Source: Microbacterium sp. (GTDB lineage: Bacteria > Actinomycetota > Actinomycetes > Actinomycetales > Microbacteriaceae). From it: DNA of 64,000 bases. Position numbers and translations under genes: made by a program. A model generated the notes under the pieces. That model worked only from the letters and a program-made list of their open reading frames with translations, did not search any database and was not told where the DNA came from. The stretch covers positions 35,182 to 99,181 of the forward strand of contig JAGIAK010000001.1 in the NCBI GenBank assembly GCA_017744855.1, given 5' to 3'. Below are positions 26,036-33,380 of this stretch, one piece after another; positions within the stretch are counted from its first letter, which is position 1; each line of letters begins with the position of its first letter.

Positions 26036-26926
26036 ATGAGCACCGAGCACACGATCGCCGCGGTCGATCTGGGCAAGACCAGATGCCGCGTCGCGACCGC
26101 CGACGCCGGTGTGCGTACGGGCGTCGGGGCTCCCGGCCTCGCTGCGCCGCACGGCGTGGAACGTGCGGTCGAGGCCATCCTCCCGCTGCTCGCCCTCGTC
26201 GGAGCCCCCACTCTCCTCGGTGTCGGCGCCGCGGGCGCTTGGGCGGCTCCGGATGCCGCGCAGGAGCTCGCCGACCGGCTCACCGCCGCGACCGGTGCAC
26301 GCACCGCCGTCGCCTCCGATGTCGTCACCGCGCACGCCGGAGCCCTCGCCGGTGCACCGGGAGTGCTGTTGATCGCGGGCACGGGCGCGGCGGCGCTGGG
26401 AGCGGATGCCGACGGCATCCGCCTCGTCGACGGCTGGGGTCCCGACATCGGCGATCTCGGCAGCGGCTCCTGGCTCGGCAGGGAAGCGGTGCGAGCCGTG
26501 CAGCGTGCCGCCGCGCGGCTCGGCCCCGCCACCGTGCTCTCGGACGTCGTCCGCGCACACATCGCCCCGACATCCGACCCCATCGCATGGACGGCGCAGC
26601 AGGAGCCCCTTGCGCGCGCGCTCGGCGCGTTCGCGCCCGCCGTGCTCGACGCCGCGGCGGAGGGCGACGAGGTCTCCCTCGGCATAGCGCGGGAGGCCGT
26701 CCGTCTGCTGACCGCCTCTGCCGTCGCGGCCTCCGCGACGACGACCGAGGTCGCGCTGCACGGCGGTCTCATCGATCACTCCTGGTTCCGCGCCGCCCTC
26801 GGCGCCGCCCTCGCCGACGCCGGACGCACCGTTGTGCCGTCGGCCGGCGACGCCCTCGACGGCGCCGTGCTCCTCGCTCGCCGCGCCGATCTCCTCCACG
26901 AAAGGTTCGTGCACCGTGCCGAATGA
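26036..26926 (+). CDS. BadF/BadG-type sugar kinase (N-acetylglucosamine/N-acetylmuramate kinase-like)
   Basis: An ASKHA-fold kinase of 296 residues. The phosphate-1 motif is AAVDLGKTRCRVA near residue 7 and the phosphate-2 region is VLLIAGTGAAALGADADG near 109, followed by GWGPDIGDLGSGSWLGREAV, typical of BadF-type amino-sugar kinases. The start ATG follows GAGGAGTGGG. It overlaps murQ by 11 bases. Next to MurQ it most likely makes MurNAc-6-phosphate (or phosphorylates GlcNAc) from the imported sugar. Confidence 0.88.
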   Translation: MSTEHTIAAVDLGKTRCRVATADAGVRTGVGAPGLAAPHGVERAVEAILPLLALVGAPTLLGVGAAGAWAAPDAAQELADRLTAATGARTAVASDVVTAHAGALAGAPGVLLIAGTGAAALGADADGIRLVDGWGPDIGDLGSGSWLGREAVRAVQRAAARLGPATVLSDVVRAHIAPTSDPIAWTAQQEPLARALGAFAPAVLDAAAEGDEVSLGIAREAVRLLTASAVAASATTTEVALHGGLIDHSWFRAALGAALADAGRTVVPSAGDALDGAVLLARRADLLHERFVHRAE

Positions 26927-27851
26927 CGACATCCGCCTGACCGCCCTGCTCGACGAGCTCTCGCGCCTCGGCACCGAGGCGTCGACGACGGAGCGCGGCG
27001 ACCTCGACGTGCTCGACACCGCGGAGCTGGTGCGCAGCATGAACGCCGAGGACCGTCGGGTGCCAGAAGCCGTCGCCGAGCGCGCCGCCGAGATCGCGGC
27101 GGCCGTCGACGGCATCGTCGAGCGCTTCCGCCGCGGCGGGCGCCTCATCTACATCGGCGCGGGCACGGCCGGACGCATCGGCGTGCTCGACGCGAGCGAA
27201 TGCCCGCCCACCTTCGGCACCGACCCGTCGATGGTCGTCGGGCTCATCGCAGGCGGGGAGACCGCGATCCGCTCAGCCGTGGAGAACGCCGAAGACGACG
27301 ACCAGGCCGCGGCCGCCTCGCTGCGCGAGTTGGGGCTCTCCGACCGCGACACCGTCGTCGGCATCTCGGCATCGGGGCGCACGCCGTACGTGATCGGCGG
27401 ACTCGCCTTCGCCCGCGAGGTCGGAGCCCTCACCGTCGCGATCGCATCGAACGCGGACTCGGCCATCGGCGCCGTCGCGGAGATCGCGATCGAGGTCGTA
27501 ACCGGCCCCGAGTTCATCTCCGGATCGACGCGGCTCAAGTCGGGCACCGCGCAGAAGCTCGTGGTGAACATGCTCACGACGCTCTCGATGATCAAGCTCG
27601 GCAAGACCTACCGCGGCGTCATGGTCGACCTGCTCGCCACGAACGAGAAGCTGCATGCGCGCTCGATCCGCACCGTGTCGCAGCTCGCCGGCGTGGGTGT
27701 GGACGAGGCCTCCGAGGCGCTCGCCGCGGCGTCCGGTTCGGTCAAGCTCGCCCTGCTCATGCTCGCGACCGGCGCACCGGTCGAGGCTGCGTCGTCGGCG
27801 TTGGAGCGCGCAGACGGCATCCTCCGCGAGGCGATCTCGGCGCTGAGCTAG
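26916..27851 (+). CDS. murQ: N-acetylmuramic acid 6-phosphate etherase MurQ
   Basis: Cleaves the lactyl ether of MurNAc-6-phosphate to GlcNAc-6-phosphate and D-lactate in cell-wall sugar salvage. It has 311 residues, the usual length. The SIS domain starts IYIGAGTAGRIGVLDASECP, and the diagnostic SGSTRLKSGTAQK lies near residue 200. I chose GTG 26916, giving VPNDDIRLTALL, with AAAGG about 10 bases upstream; the frame further upstream overlaps the kinase. It is co-transcribed with the BadF kinase. The last codons are echoed just downstream (see repeat at 27815). Confidence 0.95.
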   Translation: MPNDDIRLTALLDELSRLGTEASTTERGDLDVLDTAELVRSMNAEDRRVPEAVAERAAEIAAAVDGIVERFRRGGRLIYIGAGTAGRIGVLDASECPPTFGTDPSMVVGLIAGGETAIRSAVENAEDDDQAAAASLRELGLSDRDTVVGISASGRTPYVIGGLAFAREVGALTVAIASNADSAIGAVAEIAIEVVTGPEFISGSTRLKSGTAQKLVVNMLTTLSMIKLGKTYRGVMVDLLATNEKLHARSIRTVSQLAGVGVDEASEALAAASGSVKLALLMLATGAPVEAASSALERADGILREAISALS

Positions 27852-27913
27852 AAGCGATCGCGTCGCGAACGATCGGCGGCATCCTCCGTGGGGCGATCGC
27901 CGGACTGAGCTGA
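27815..27913 (+). repeat. Degenerate duplicate of the murQ 3' end
   Basis: The murQ end (DGILREAISALS, stop) is followed about 60 bases on by a stretch that would read IGGILRGAIAGLS plus a stop at 27911-27913. Both contain GGCATCCTCCG. The second copy is in another frame relative to the gene and is unlikely to be translated. It looks like a diverged short duplication. Confidence 0.6.
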
Positions 27914-27935
27914 GATCTGCGCTGCGTCGGGCTGG

Positions 27936-29912
27936 TCAGTGCCCGCAGGTGCAGGCCGCGCCACCTCCGCAGCATCCGGCATCCGCCGAGGCGTGAGCCT
28001 GGGACGCCTCCGGCACGTCCATCGCGGGGTTCTGGTCGAGGAAGCCGTAGGGCTTGAGCCAGAAGCCCGCGTAGTCGACCGGCATGATGGGCCAGTCCTC
28101 TGGGCGGGGGAAGTGCGTGAGGCCGAAGGTGTGCCACAGCACGATGTCCTCGCCGTCGATCGACCGATCGCCCGCCGTGTACTCCGGCAGTCCCGCTCCG
28201 CCCTGGTGGGCGTTCGGGTAGCGTCCGGCCGGCCAGATCTGCCCCTTCTCGTGGCGCGTCGCCCACAGGTGCTTCGTGGCGAACGTCGCCCGGGCGGCCA
28301 CCGACGACGCCGGATCGGCCATCAGCAGCGCGGTGGGCTCGGGGATCAGGTGGTACGCGGTGGGGCGGCCGACGGCGTTCGTGCGCGACGCGCTCTGCAC
28401 CTCCCACACGCGGGCGACCGAGGTGTCGGCCTCGCGCTGCGCCTGCTTCTCGGTGGTGAGCGGCGTCTCCGACCAGGTGAACGCGTTGCCGAACGGGTTG
28501 TCCTGGCCCATCGGGATGCGCTGCGCGTCGACCTCGACGAGGCGGTTGTCCTCGCCGTCGATCGCGACGTCGAGCCGCGCGCTGAACAGGTGCTGGTGCA
28601 CGGGCGCGAACACGCCGGGGGCGAGCTCGGTGGCGTGCCTCTGCCGCACGCCCGGCTCTCCTGCACCCGCGAACACGATGCCGGTGGCCTTCGCGACGAC
28701 CTCGATAGAGCCGTCGAGGTAGAAGTGCCAGTAGAAGCCATAGTCGTAGTTGCCGATGGTCGAGAAGTACGAGACCACGAAGCGACGGGAGCGCCGCACG
28801 TCGGAGCGGCCCTCGAGGTTGGTGTGCTTCCAGAGGATGCCGTAGTCCTCCTCGTGCATGCAGATCACGTTCGGGATGCGCACCGGGTGGCCGTGATCGT
28901 CGGCGACGTAGCCGTCGAGGTAGCGGATGACGCCGAGGCAGTCGCAGCCGAGCTCGAGGTGGTTGGCGTTCTTGCCGAGCAGGTACTCGCCGGCGTCGAA
29001 GTAGCTGATCCAGAAGCGCCCTGGCGCGGTGTCGCCGTAGGGCACGACCATCTCGGGCACGCTCGCCCTGCTGAGCACGGAGCGCCCGCCGAACGAGACG
29101 TCGTGCAGCACGAGGCCCTCGCGCGCGTTGAAGCTCACCCGCATCGCCCAGTCCTCCCACTCCACGAGGGAGCCGCTCACGCCGAAGCTCGGCCCCTCAG
29201 GCTGGGTGATCTCGATGGGCTTGAGGGTGGTGCGCGCCTCGCCCTGCACCTCGGGGTAGTAGTTGCCGTGGCCGGCGGGTACGGGCACGTCGCCCACGTC
29301 CTCGACGCGGATGACGCTGTCCGCGGTGAGGTCGATGTGCACGATCAGCCCCTCGACGGGGTGCGCCCAGGGCGAGTCGTTCTCGTCGTACCGCAGGAAC
29401 GTCAGCGAGCGGATGACGCGGCGCCCGACCTCGTCGGCGCGGCCGGTGTAGCCGGGGGCGAGCGGGGAGCAGAACGCGAGGTCGATGTGGTCGGCGAGTC
29501 CACGGCGGGTCATCGCCGCACGCCACTCGGGGGAGGCCTTGGCGATGGCCTCTGCGCGCTCGTACTCCTCGAAGAGGTACTGCGGCTGTCCGTAGGGCGG
29601 GGCGTCGTTGGGCACGCGCTCCGCGCTCACGACCTCGCCGCGGGTGATCGACACGATCACCTCGGTGGCGACGCCCGTGGCCGTGTCGAGCAGGGTGGCG
29701 TCGATGCGGCGGTCGATGGGGGCGCCGGGCTTCCATGCCGCCAGCTCGTCCTTGGTCGGCTCGTCGGGGAGGAGCATCGGCACGCGCACGGTGTCGCCCA
29801 TCAGGCCGGCGGACTCGAGCACGGCGCGAGCGGCGGCGATCTCGGCGCCGGTGAGCGGGTCGAGCGGATGCGGCACGGCGATCTTCTCGATCGTGACGGC
29901 GGTGTGGGACAT
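27936..29912 (-). CDS. Copper-containing primary amine oxidase
   Basis: Oxidises primary amines (for example tyramine or phenylethylamine) to aldehyde, ammonia and hydrogen peroxide. It has 658 residues, family length. The TPQ precursor Tyr is Tyr389 in GNYDYG (codon 28746-28748), two copper ligands are in VHQHLFSARLD, and the third lies in the C-terminal LTHFPRPEDWP region. There is no signal peptide, so it is cytoplasmic. It ends in an unusual Cys/His tail, GCCGGGAACTCGH. ATG 29912 follows GAGGAACACCG. A TetR-type operator overlaps its promoter at 29926. The MoaF-like genes elsewhere in the window belong to the same amine theme. Confidence 0.95.
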   Translation of the reverse strand: MSHTAVTIEKIAVPHPLDPLTGAEIAAARAVLESAGLMGDTVRVPMLLPDEPTKDELAAWKPGAPIDRRIDATLLDTATGVATEVIVSITRGEVVSAERVPNDAPPYGQPQYLFEEYERAEAIAKASPEWRAAMTRRGLADHIDLAFCSPLAPGYTGRADEVGRRVIRSLTFLRYDENDSPWAHPVEGLIVHIDLTADSVIRVEDVGDVPVPAGHGNYYPEVQGEARTTLKPIEITQPEGPSFGVSGSLVEWEDWAMRVSFNAREGLVLHDVSFGGRSVLSRASVPEMVVPYGDTAPGRFWISYFDAGEYLLGKNANHLELGCDCLGVIRYLDGYVADDHGHPVRIPNVICMHEEDYGILWKHTNLEGRSDVRRSRRFVVSYFSTIGNYDYGFYWHFYLDGSIEVVAKATGIVFAGAGEPGVRQRHATELAPGVFAPVHQHLFSARLDVAIDGEDNRLVEVDAQRIPMGQDNPFGNAFTWSETPLTTEKQAQREADTSVARVWEVQSASRTNAVGRPTAYHLIPEPTALLMADPASSVAARATFATKHLWATRHEKGQIWPAGRYPNAHQGGAGLPEYTAGDRSIDGEDIVLWHTFGLTHFPRPEDWPIMPVDYAGFWLKPYGFLDQNPAMDVPEASQAHASADAGCCGGGAACTCGH

Positions 29913-29925
29913 CGGTGTTCCTCAC

Positions 29926-29947
29926 TATTTCGAGCGAACGCTCAATA
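29926..29947. promoter_or_regulatory. TetR-type operator in front of the amine oxidase gene
   Basis: The 22 bases begin TATTTCGAGCG and end CGCTCAATA, with the perfect core GAGCG-AA-CGCTC. Seventeen of 22 positions match the site at 30741-30762 in front of the adjacent TetR gene. The distance to the oxidase ATG is 13 bases, so a bound repressor would block transcription initiation or early elongation. Confidence 0.7.
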
Positions 29948-30041
29948 AACGGGTTGCGACGATCGTACGACGAGAGCCGTCATCCGCACAAGCGCCGACG
30001 TCCGCACACCCCAGGCGCGTGCGGCAGTCAGGGGAACGGGG

Positions 30042-30626
30042 TTAGCGGCGCCAGGGGTCGAGGATGCTGTGCAGTACGGCGAGGTGGGCCGTGGCATCCT
30101 GGGGCTCGGTGACCTCGACCACCTGCTGGCCGTAGGTGATCGATCGGAGCAGGGCCATCACGGCATCCGTGGGGGTGCGGTCGCGCAGCTCGCCGTCGGC
30201 CACGGCCTCGTCGAGGGACTCGCGGATGCCGTCCTGCCAGGTCGCGAGCGTGGGCGTCGCTCCGTCGGGGGTGCTCGCGAGGGTGGCGAGTCGGCCCCAG
30301 AACCCGACGACGACGTGGGCCTCGGCGCGGGTCCGCGCATCGACGGGGAGCACCTCTCGCATCAGTGCGTCGAGTCGGCGGAGCCCGCGCAGGCCGGCGG
30401 TGGCCGCGGCGATGCGTTCGTCCGTGCGTCTCGTGACCTCGGCGGCCGCGGCGCGCACGACGTCGTCGAAGCCGTCGAAGTAGTGCCACAGGGAGCCGGT
30501 CGCCACGCCGAGCTCCTTCGCGACGGCGCGCGACGTCACGCTCTCGTGGCCGTCGCGCGCGGCGACGACGAGCAGCGCCTCGGCGATCTGCCGGCGGCGC
30601 TCATCGTGGTCGACGACGCGGGGCAC
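30042..30626 (-). CDS. TetR family transcriptional regulator
   Basis: A 194-residue BetI-like repressor. The N-terminal helix-turn-helix reads VTSRAVAKELGVATGSLWHY near residues 31-50, followed by a variable ligand-binding half. I chose GTG 30626, giving PRVVDHDERRRQI, because it aligns with the start of the other TetR in this window (MPKIIDHDQRRRDI) and has GAGG 8 bases upstream. An ATG six codons earlier (30644) is possible. Matching operators in front of it (30741) and of the amine oxidase (29926) make it the probable regulator of both. Confidence 0.88.
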   Translation of the reverse strand: MPRVVDHDERRRQIAEALLVVAARDGHESVTSRAVAKELGVATGSLWHYFDGFDDVVRAAAAEVTRRTDERIAAATAGLRGLRRLDALMREVLPVDARTRAEAHVVVGFWGRLATLASTPDGATPTLATWQDGIRESLDEAVADGELRDRTPTDAVMALLRSITYGQQVVEVTEPQDATAHLAVLHSILDPWRR

Positions 30627-30640
30627 GGCTCCATCCTCGC

Positions 30641-30740
30641 GCATCGGAGTCGGGTCTGGCGCATCGGGGGCGGGTCTGACGCATCGAAGATCGGTCTGGC
30701 GAATCGAGGACCGGTCTGACGCATCGGAGACCGGTCTGGC
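30641..30740. repeat. Five tandem 20-bp repeats upstream of the TetR gene
   Basis: Five head-to-tail units of exactly 20 bases. The unit nearest the operator is GCATCGGAGACCGGTCTGGC (30721-30740), with a central palindrome AGACCGGTCT. Units diverge steadily toward the gene: GAATCGAGGACCGGTCTGAC, GCATCGAAGATCGGTCTGGC, GCATCGGGGGCGGGTCTGAC, GCATCGGAGTCGGGTCTGGC. The spacing is close to two helical turns. They lie between operator and start codon, so they are either a leader or multiple binding sites. Confidence 0.85.
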
Positions 30741-30762
30741 TATTTTGAGCGCTTGATCAATA
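30741..30762. promoter_or_regulatory. TetR-type operator between TetR and membrane-protein genes
   Basis: The imperfect palindrome begins TATTTTGAGCG and ends GATCAATA, centred between 30752 and 30753. It matches the amine-oxidase site at 17 of 22 positions with the same centre. It sits in the gap between the divergent TetR gene and the gene at 30773, so autoregulation is likely. Confidence 0.7.
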
Positions 30763-30772
30763 TGATGCAGGT

Positions 30773-31300
30773 GTGGATCACATCCTCCCCGCAGCGCCGT
30801 GGCTGATGGCCGTGGCGGCCCTCGTCTCGGCCGCCGCGTGCGTCGCCGCGTGGCGGGCCGTGCCCTGGCAGGGGAGGCAGTCGGCGCTCGTGATGGCCGC
30901 GGCCATGCTCCTCGTCGCGGTGAACGACGGCGGTGCCGGTGTGCTCCTCGGCGCCGTGCTGCTGCTGTCGGCCATGCTCGGCACGGTCGGCGTCCGCGGC
31001 ACTCCGGCGGCGGCCACGTGCTGTCACCGCGCGCTCGTCTCCCTCGTGATGGCGGTGTGCGCGTTCCAGAGCGCGTCCAGCGGGGCGGCGTCGGATGCCA
31101 CGGCGGCGGGCCATGCCGGGCACGGCCTGACCGGGGTGCTGTCGGTGCTCGGCATCGCGGGCGTGATCGGCGTGGTGCTGTGGACGGTGGTCGCGGAGTG
31201 GTTCGTGCGGCCGGTGCACCATGGCCGCACGGCGCGCTTCCTCGCCGTCGAGTCGTGGGCGATGGCGGCGGGTGTCGTCGTGATGTGCCTGGGGTTCTGA
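30773..31300 (+). CDS. Small integral membrane protein (possibly DUF5134)
   Basis: A 175-residue protein with about five hydrophobic segments and the C-terminal pattern HHGRTARFLAVESWAMAAGV then VMCLGF, which resembles DUF5134 proteins. A short loop ATAAGHAGHGL carries two His residues, with CCH at an earlier membrane edge, so metal contact is conceivable. GTG 30773 lies 10 bases beyond the TetR operator, so the gene is probably under the same repressor. The function is unknown. Confidence 0.65.
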   Translation: MDHILPAAPWLMAVAALVSAAACVAAWRAVPWQGRQSALVMAAAMLLVAVNDGGAGVLLGAVLLLSAMLGTVGVRGTPAAATCCHRALVSLVMAVCAFQSASSGAASDATAAGHAGHGLTGVLSVLGIAGVIGVVLWTVVAEWFVRPVHHGRTARFLAVESWAMAAGVVVMCLGF

Positions 31301-31327
31301 GCGGCGGAGCACGGATGCGGTCTGGGC

Positions 31328-31426
31328 GCGCCTCGCGCTCGTGCGACCGGTCGGGACGCGGGGCCTCCCGCTCGTGCGGCCGGTCGGGCGGCGGAGCCTC
31401 CCGCTGGTGCGGCAGGACGGGACGCC
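31328..31426. repeat. Three tandem 33-bp repeats
   Basis: Three head-to-tail units at 31328-31360, 31361-31393 and 31394-31426, each built on GCCTCNCGCTCGTGCGGCCG followed by GTCGGG. They fill most of the gap between the membrane-protein and SDR genes. The period is a multiple of three, and the complement would read as Ala/Arg/Pro repeats, but no gene with a start or ribosome site uses that frame. Confidence 0.75.
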
Positions 31427-31461
31427 GAATCGCCGCACGCCGTGTGGGGTAGCGTGGCCGG

Positions 31462-32142
31462 ATGCCCCTCGCCCTGATCACCGGTGCCGCCCGCGCCGAC
31501 AGCATCGCCGCCGGCATCGTCCCCCGCCTCCGCGCGTCGGGCTGGACCGTCGTCACCAGCGACATCGCCGACTCCGAGATCCCCGCCGACGACCATGTCC
31601 CGGCCGACCTGTCGACCCATGAGGGGCCCGGCGCCCTGATCGCCGAGGTCGCACGCCGTCACGGCGTGATCGGCGCGCTGATCCTCAGCCACGCCCACGA
31701 CGTCGAGTCCGGCATCCTCGACACCACCGCCGAGAGCTTCGACCTGCACCTCGCGGTCAACGCCCGGGCGAGCCTGCTGCTCATCGCCGCCTTCGCCCGC
31801 CAGGCGCGGGACGGCGGTGCGATCGTCGCACTCACCAGCGATCACGTCACCGGCAACCTGCCCTACGGCTCGTCGAAGGGCGCGCTCGACCGGCTGGTCA
31901 TCTCCGCGGCGCGCGAGCTCGGTCCGCGCGGCATCTCCGCGAACGTGCTGAATCCCGGTCCGATCGACACGGGCTGGATGGACGACGACACCCGCACGGC
32001 CCTCACCGGCATGACGCCGCAGGGCCGTCTCGGACGGCCGGTCGACGTGGCAGCGCTTGTCGAGTTCCTCGTGTCTGATGAGGGGCGCTGGGTGTCGGGG
32101 CAGCTGCTCAAGAGCGACGGGGCGTTCTCGGCGCAGTACTGA
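31462..32142 (+). CDS. SDR family oxidoreductase
   Basis: A short-chain dehydrogenase/reductase of 226 residues, slightly short. The N-terminus MPLALITGAARADSIAAGI replaces the canonical TGxxxGIG with TGAARADSI, a form seen in some SDRs such as FabI-like or YkvO-like proteins. The catalytic pair is YGSSK with Ser in ALTSDH. The C-terminus FLVSDEGRWVSGQLLKSDGA is standard. It stands alone and converges on the MFS gene with 26 bases between. Confidence 0.82.
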   Translation: MPLALITGAARADSIAAGIVPRLRASGWTVVTSDIADSEIPADDHVPADLSTHEGPGALIAEVARRHGVIGALILSHAHDVESGILDTTAESFDLHLAVNARASLLLIAAFARQARDGGAIVALTSDHVTGNLPYGSSKGALDRLVISAARELGPRGISANVLNPGPIDTGWMDDDTRTALTGMTPQGRLGRPVDVAALVEFLVSDEGRWVSGQLLKSDGAFSAQY

Positions 32143-32168
32143 CCGGAACGCGCCGGCGCCGAGCGTCG

Positions 32169-33380
32169 TCAGCTGCGGGCGGCGGGGCGTACGACCAGCC
32201 ACGCGGCCAGCGCGGCGACGCTCGCGGCGATCGTCATGGTCAGGGCCATGGTCACCGCTGTCGTGCCGCCGATGCCCGCGGCCAGCGGCGCCAGCACCGG
32301 TCCGAACAGGAATGACGACATGCCCAGCAGGGCGGATGCCGTGCCTGCTCTCGCGCCGTGGTGGGCGAGGGCGAGCGTCTGCCCGTTGGGCCCTCCGATC
32401 CCCGCGCACAGCATGAAGCCGACGAGCGCGGCGATCACGCCCAGCACGCCGACGCCGGAGAGCGCGAGCGCGAGGAACGTCGAGGTCGCGACGAGGGTCG
32501 CCGTGATGCCGCCGAGATAGACGTGCAGCGGGCCGAGGCGGCGCACCACGAGTCGGCTGAGCTGTCCGCCGGCGATGTTCGCCAGCGCGCCGGCCGCGAA
32601 CGCCAGACTGAACGCCTGCGGAGCCAGGCCGAACTGCTCCTGAAACACGAACGACGACATCGACAGGTACGTGAAGAACGCCACGCCGCCGGCCGCCCCC
32701 GCGCACAGCACGGCCACGAACAGCCGGTCGCGCACGACGGCCCCTGTGTGTCCGGCGAGCACCCGCAGGCCGCCGCCGTGCCTGCGGTTGAGATCGAGGG
32801 TCTCCGGCACGGCGAGCAGCACGACGACGAGCAGGGCGACGCCGACGCCGCCGAGCACCCAGAAGATGCCGCGCCAGTCCATGATCCCGGCGAGCTGTCC
32901 TCCGACGACCGGGGCGATGATCGGCGCGGTTCCAGAGACGAGGAACAGCAGCGACAGCATCCGCGACAGCTCGACGCCCTCGAACTGGTCGCGCGCGATC
33001 GCCAGGCAGATGACGATGCCGGCGGATCCGGCGAGCCCCTGCAGGAACCGGGCGACGAGCAGCAGCTCGATGCTCGGCGCCAGCGCGCACAGCACTGAGA
33101 GCAGGGCGAACGCGGCGACGCCGACCATGAGCGGACGTCGGCGACCGAAGCGGTCACTGAGGGGGCCTGCGACGAGCTGCCCGAGTCCGAGGCCGATCAT
33201 GCAGGCCGACATCGTGGCCTGGCCGAGGGCCTCGGACGCGCCGAGGGATGCCGCGAGCTGCGGCAGCTGGGGGAGGTAGAGATCCATCGACAGCGGCCCG
33301 AAGGCCTCGAGCAGCCCGAGCACGAGCATGGCGTGCACGGTGCCCATGCGTGGTCGGGGAGCTGCGGCGGGAGTGCTCAT
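32169..33380 (-). CDS. MFS transporter, Bcr/CflA type
   Basis: A 403-residue exporter of the DHA1 Bcr/CflA family with about 12 membrane segments. The early motif SMDLYLPQLPQLAASLGAS and the loop motif GPLSDRFGRRRPLM (motif A) are diagnostic. ATG 33380 overlaps the upstream esterase stop as ATGA. It is the last gene of the operon SDR, zinc ADH, aldo/keto reductase, two esterases, MFS, and may export a toxic product of that pathway or the compound itself. Confidence 0.9.
   Translation of the reverse strand: MSTPAAAPRPRMGTVHAMLVLGLLEAFGPLSMDLYLPQLPQLAASLGASEALGQATMSACMIGLGLGQLVAGPLSDRFGRRRPLMVGVAAFALLSVLCALAPSIELLLVARFLQGLAGSAGIVICLAIARDQFEGVELSRMLSLLFLVSGTAPIIAPVVGGQLAGIMDWRGIFWVLGGVGVALLVVVLLAVPETLDLNRRHGGGLRVLAGHTGAVVRDRLFVAVLCAGAAGGVAFFTYLSMSSFVFQEQFGLAPQAFSLAFAAGALANIAGGQLSRLVVRRLGPLHVYLGGITATLVATSTFLALALSGVGVLGVIAALVGFMLCAGIGGPNGQTLALAHHGARAGTASALLGMSSFLFGPVLAPLAAGIGGTTAVTMALTMTIAASVAALAAWLVVRPAARS

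Noticed and set aside
30641-30740. CRISPR or iteron origin
   Set aside because: Units abut with no spacers, and there is no replication gene nearby.
30627-31565. Upstream extension of the TetR frame through the repeats and the gene at 30773
   Set aside because: The residues are Arg/Pro/Ser-rich without homology, and alignment with the TetR at 46124 sets the start at 30626.
31024-33090. 688-residue leftward open frame over the 33-bp repeats
   Set aside because: It is a shadow antisense to the SDR and MFS genes, with no ribosome site or domain.
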